Assembly (NCBI RefSeq): GCF_008831285.2
Contig: NC_045138.2
Span: forward strand, 26,445,934 to 26,509,933
Length of the DNA stretch: 64,000 nucleotides
DNA from: Nymphaea colorata
Taxonomy: Eukaryota; Streptophyta; Magnoliopsida; Nymphaeales; Nymphaeaceae
Reading direction: 5' to 3'
Every line of letters starts with the position of its first letter. Within the stretch, counting starts at the first letter, position 1. The position numbers were made by a program, and so were the translations under genes. Shown here piece after piece: positions 60,901 to 64,000 of the stretch. The notes below the pieces were generated by a model. That model did no database searches and was not told the DNA's origin. It was given only the letters and a program-made list of their open reading frames with translations.

Positions 60901-63900
60901 CCAAGCACAAAAATTACATAATATTGGCTTCAACAACTAAATGTACTTAAAACTTCTAAACTTCTATTATGCAGGACTATAAGAACCTGCTGAGTTGGAG
61001 TTCTAGCAAGAGCAAGACTCATCAATGAGCACCGTCTGCTCCTCCTCCTGCTGGCCTCCACTCTCTGTGATAATATAGGTTGCTTTCTCCATTCTCGAAC
61101 ATTAATATGTTTGCTTCCATCATTCAGCATCAGGTCTACTTCCTGTGACAAATTAAAGTAACAAATTCGTTGTAAATGGAAAATGGTGAACATAAATGCT
61201 GTTGCAAGCATGAGCAATCAAATCAAATTGATTATGTTATAATTAGTGAGACAAAGATGTAGACTTTTTTAAGTTTCAGAATGGCATATATATATATATA
61301 TATATATATATAAAGAGAGAGAGAGAGAAGTCATGGAGCAAGCATGCAACCTCTGATCTAAAACGGTGGACCACAGAAAACTTGTAGAACTTTTGACGGC
61401 CATTAAAGTCCATTTTGCAGCATACGTTGCATGAATTGAATTCCCCGTTCAAGTACCTATCAACACCATTTGGAAAACAGTGTTCATCTGCATGCATACA
61501 CAGGGGGGGGGGAAAAATCCAATTGAAAACTCAGACCAAAATCTAGATGCAAGCCAAAATTATATCTCCTCTACAAATCATTTTCAGTTTGCTCATTAAA
61601 TCATTTTGCAATAGTGTTGGTACACGTTGAATAGCTTTCTATTGATTCAGCCCCTTTCTCCTCCTCTTGATCATATCAACTTATCCTCCCATCTCTCTCT
61701 CTCCTCATTTCCTTCTTCTTTCATCTCTTCATTTTTTCGGTTCATGTGATTAAACAATGTTATCACACTTGGGTTAGGAACTTAGGCTTAGGCCTATAGC
61801 CACAAACATTGCGATATTTTCAAAAAAACCCGGATATTAACAAAAAAAGTGAAAAGAAGGGGAAAAATTCGTGATTTTCGAAAAAAAATGTTGAAAATCA
61901 ATTTATCACATTTTTTTGCGATTTTTTCATTTATTTTTTATTTCATCTTCTGTTTTCATTTTTTTCAACTTCTATTTCATTGTTTTATTTCCTCTTGTTT
62001 TAGGTATTTAACGTGACCTCCTATATGCAATACAATGCTTATTACTTTATTATTTTTATCATTTTAGCTTGTTTTTTTTTTTCGTCTTCTTATTAGTTTC
62101 TCACTTATTGTACTTTTACCTAACATTTTAATTTTATATTTTTTTAACTTCCGAGATTTTCCCAAAAAAATAACTTTGCAGACAAATACCTGAGAAAAAC
62201 CTCACGGATAAAACCTGAGAAAGATATTTATGGCTATGGTTGGGCCTGAGTATTCCATTTCATTGGATTTAGAAACCTACTTCCAATGGGACTAGAAAAA
62301 AACTGGCTGTGGATCTAGGGACCAGTACAATCAGTTTTGAACTCTGGATCCTATCAAAGCAGATCTGAAGGAAGCTGTATAGCCAGCTCTGGAACCAGTC
62401 AAGGTAGATATAGATTTAGTGCTATGAAGGCTATGCCTATTCAGCTTAAACAAAACCTGGTGCAACCAGGTTGGTGTTTGACTAGACCAAATCCAAGCTC
62501 TATGCACAGTCTAAAACACTGGATCTATAAATGGAAATACAATAATAACAGGCATAACTACATCAACAATTTTGCAAAATGCTATAGCCCTTGAAAAACA
62601 TCATGAGCAGCTAGAAGATGAAAACATTGAAAAATACAAAATGCTAGGGGAGGTACTTGAAACTAGATTCTCAGTAAAATGCATTACCTCATCATAGATG
62701 TTTGCAAGACGCTGCCAGCTCTCAAACCGCAAAGGATTATATAACAAATCAAACTTGAAAAGTTTTGCATTTTGATCAATGAATGCTTCCCCTTCCTTGG
62801 TAAGTACAAAACCAGGCCACTTATCAGTTGCATTCATATCTTCAGCTTGAGCTAGGAAGAAATACAAGTTGCTGTACACCTCCAAATATGGTTCAGACCT
62901 GCAAGTTTTTTGATGAAGAAACCAAATATTTGAATTTTGAAGCAACAAAGCCTGAATTCAAAGAACTAGAGAACAGTTTGACATGGGACTTGGCAAGGAC
63001 CATACAATAAAATACCTCATTGTAATGTTGGCCTCAGGTCCCCTCCCACCAGGAAAAATCAGATTGATAACAGATTCAAGCATCTCGCCAGGTCCTGCCA
63101 TCTCAGAGAGCTTGTCTTCACATACATCAGAACTGTCCAAGAACTTATCTACCGAACATTCTCTCATTATTTCTTCAGGTGGCTGTGGGAAGTGTTTGCG
63201 GATAGCCCTTAATACTCTCCGGAGCTTTACCAAACCAGCTCTCTGTCATATAAGAGAAAGCCATCTATGACCTCAGTGATCATATAGATCAACTAGATTT
63301 CCCCTTTTTTCTCAAATGTATCAAAATGGTCGGGGTAACGTTTTTTTGTTTGTTTGTTTAGGGGGGAGGGTGGGGTTGTTGTTGGGGGCATAAATCTAGT
63401 GATGAATTTTCTTAAGGGATCCTTTCCTAAAAAAACATTTGAATTACAAATAAAGTGAAGTATGGAAAATTTGACCTTCTAAAAGGGAAACTAAAAATAC
63501 AAGGAAAATAAGTAAGATTTTAGCTAGCATTTGAAAGACAAAAGGTTTATTTCCTCAAAATCCACATATACAAGCTATACCCTAAAAACCAATGCAATCA
63601 TTTTTTAGGATAATGGTGGGAAGCATTTACTGCATCTTCACAAGCAAAGTTAACATAGAAAATGTTTACTAACCGATGAAGCCTTTGCATATGGCAGAAG
63701 ATAGCGAAAGACATCAGCACATTGCTCCTTTGTTTGGTAATCCCCACGGTTAGTGTTTCTATGTACTGCTAGGTCATCATCGCCTGCTGATTCTGTACCA
63801 GATTTAAGATTCAAACCATATAAACAGAAAAAGCTCTGGTCTAGAGCATTATCTATTCCTAACTCCACTTTTTGATTCTCCACTTCAAAAGAATGCTTCT

Positions 63901-64000
63901 CACCATCGGAAGTACCATTTTTCCTGACTTTCATGTGCTGAGAATCTGACTTTCTATCAAACCCTTCTTTTCCACTTTCCAGGCCCTCCTCATCCTTCTC
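57974..64000 (-). CDS. CABIN1: CABIN1-like HIRA-complex subunit, C-terminal part (5' end outside window)
   Basis: Plant homologue of calcineurin-binding protein 1/CABIN1, a TPR-rich scaffold of the HIRA histone chaperone complex (replication-independent H3.3 deposition in the nucleus). Visible exons: 63674-64000 (continues right), 63016-63242, 62688-62898, 60987-61142, 60684-60841, 60398-60590, 59906-60300, 59582-59762, 59208-59440, 58464-59130, 58272-58341, 57974-58203. They total 3048 nt, the last 1015 residues, all in phase. Conserved blocks: [129 protein letters not shown] and [20 protein letters not shown]-like helical pairs surround the lysine/TPR region. The tail (about the last 100 residues) is Ser/Asn-rich and poorly conserved. 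The N-terminal TPR region is not in this window. Confidence 0.95.
61285..61329. repeat. Compound TA/GA microsatellite in CABIN1 intron
   Basis: (TA)n followed by (GA)n inside the 1.5-kb intron 61143-62687. Confidence 0.9.

Overview
This window is nuclear DNA from a flowering plant. It carries large intron-bearing genes with plant-specific families: class III peroxidase, organellar peptide deformylase, GT14 glucuronosyltransferase and a DUF761 protein. Long AT-rich spacers, GA/TA microsatellites and remnants of small transposons separate them. I cannot assign a species from sequence alone.

Layout, left to right: a DUF761 small protein gene (minus, 925-1260); peptide deformylase PDF1A (minus, 2950-5893, 4 exons); a class III peroxidase (plus, 7365-8878, 4 exons); a GT14 beta-glucuronosyltransferase-like gene (minus, 10116-16661, 4 exons, one 4.7-kb intron); a gene-poor stretch of about 9.5 kb with repeats and MITE remnants (about 16.9-26.2 kb); the retromer core subunit VPS35 (minus, 26569-37023, 22 exons); a SAM-dependent methyltransferase-like gene (plus, 39492-45135, 8 exons); the spliceosome-associated CWF19-like 2 protein (plus, coding 48313-54356, 9 coding exons plus a probable 5'UTR intron); and the 3' two-thirds or less of a CABIN1 (HIRA-complex) gene (minus, 57974 to beyond 64000). 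The exon joins were worked out by hand. In every gene the exon lengths sum to an open frame with GT-AG junctions, except one GC-AG intron in the peroxidase.

The genes do not form an operon or pathway cluster. They serve unrelated functions: organellar N-terminal protein processing, cell-wall/ROS chemistry, arabinogalactan glycosylation, endosomal sorting, mRNA splicing and histone deposition.

The most notable non-genic signals are a 164-bp near-perfect inverted repeat at 249-412 (MIR-like or MITE), a 192-bp hAT-type MITE at 24192-24383 with an 8-bp target duplication and diverged relatives nearby, several recent tandem duplications (139 bp upstream of PDF1A, 101 bp at 25.5 kb, 292 bp at 55.1 kb), and a candidate short gene at about 23.93 kb with a TATA box and good start context. 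I found no convincing new multi-gene system.
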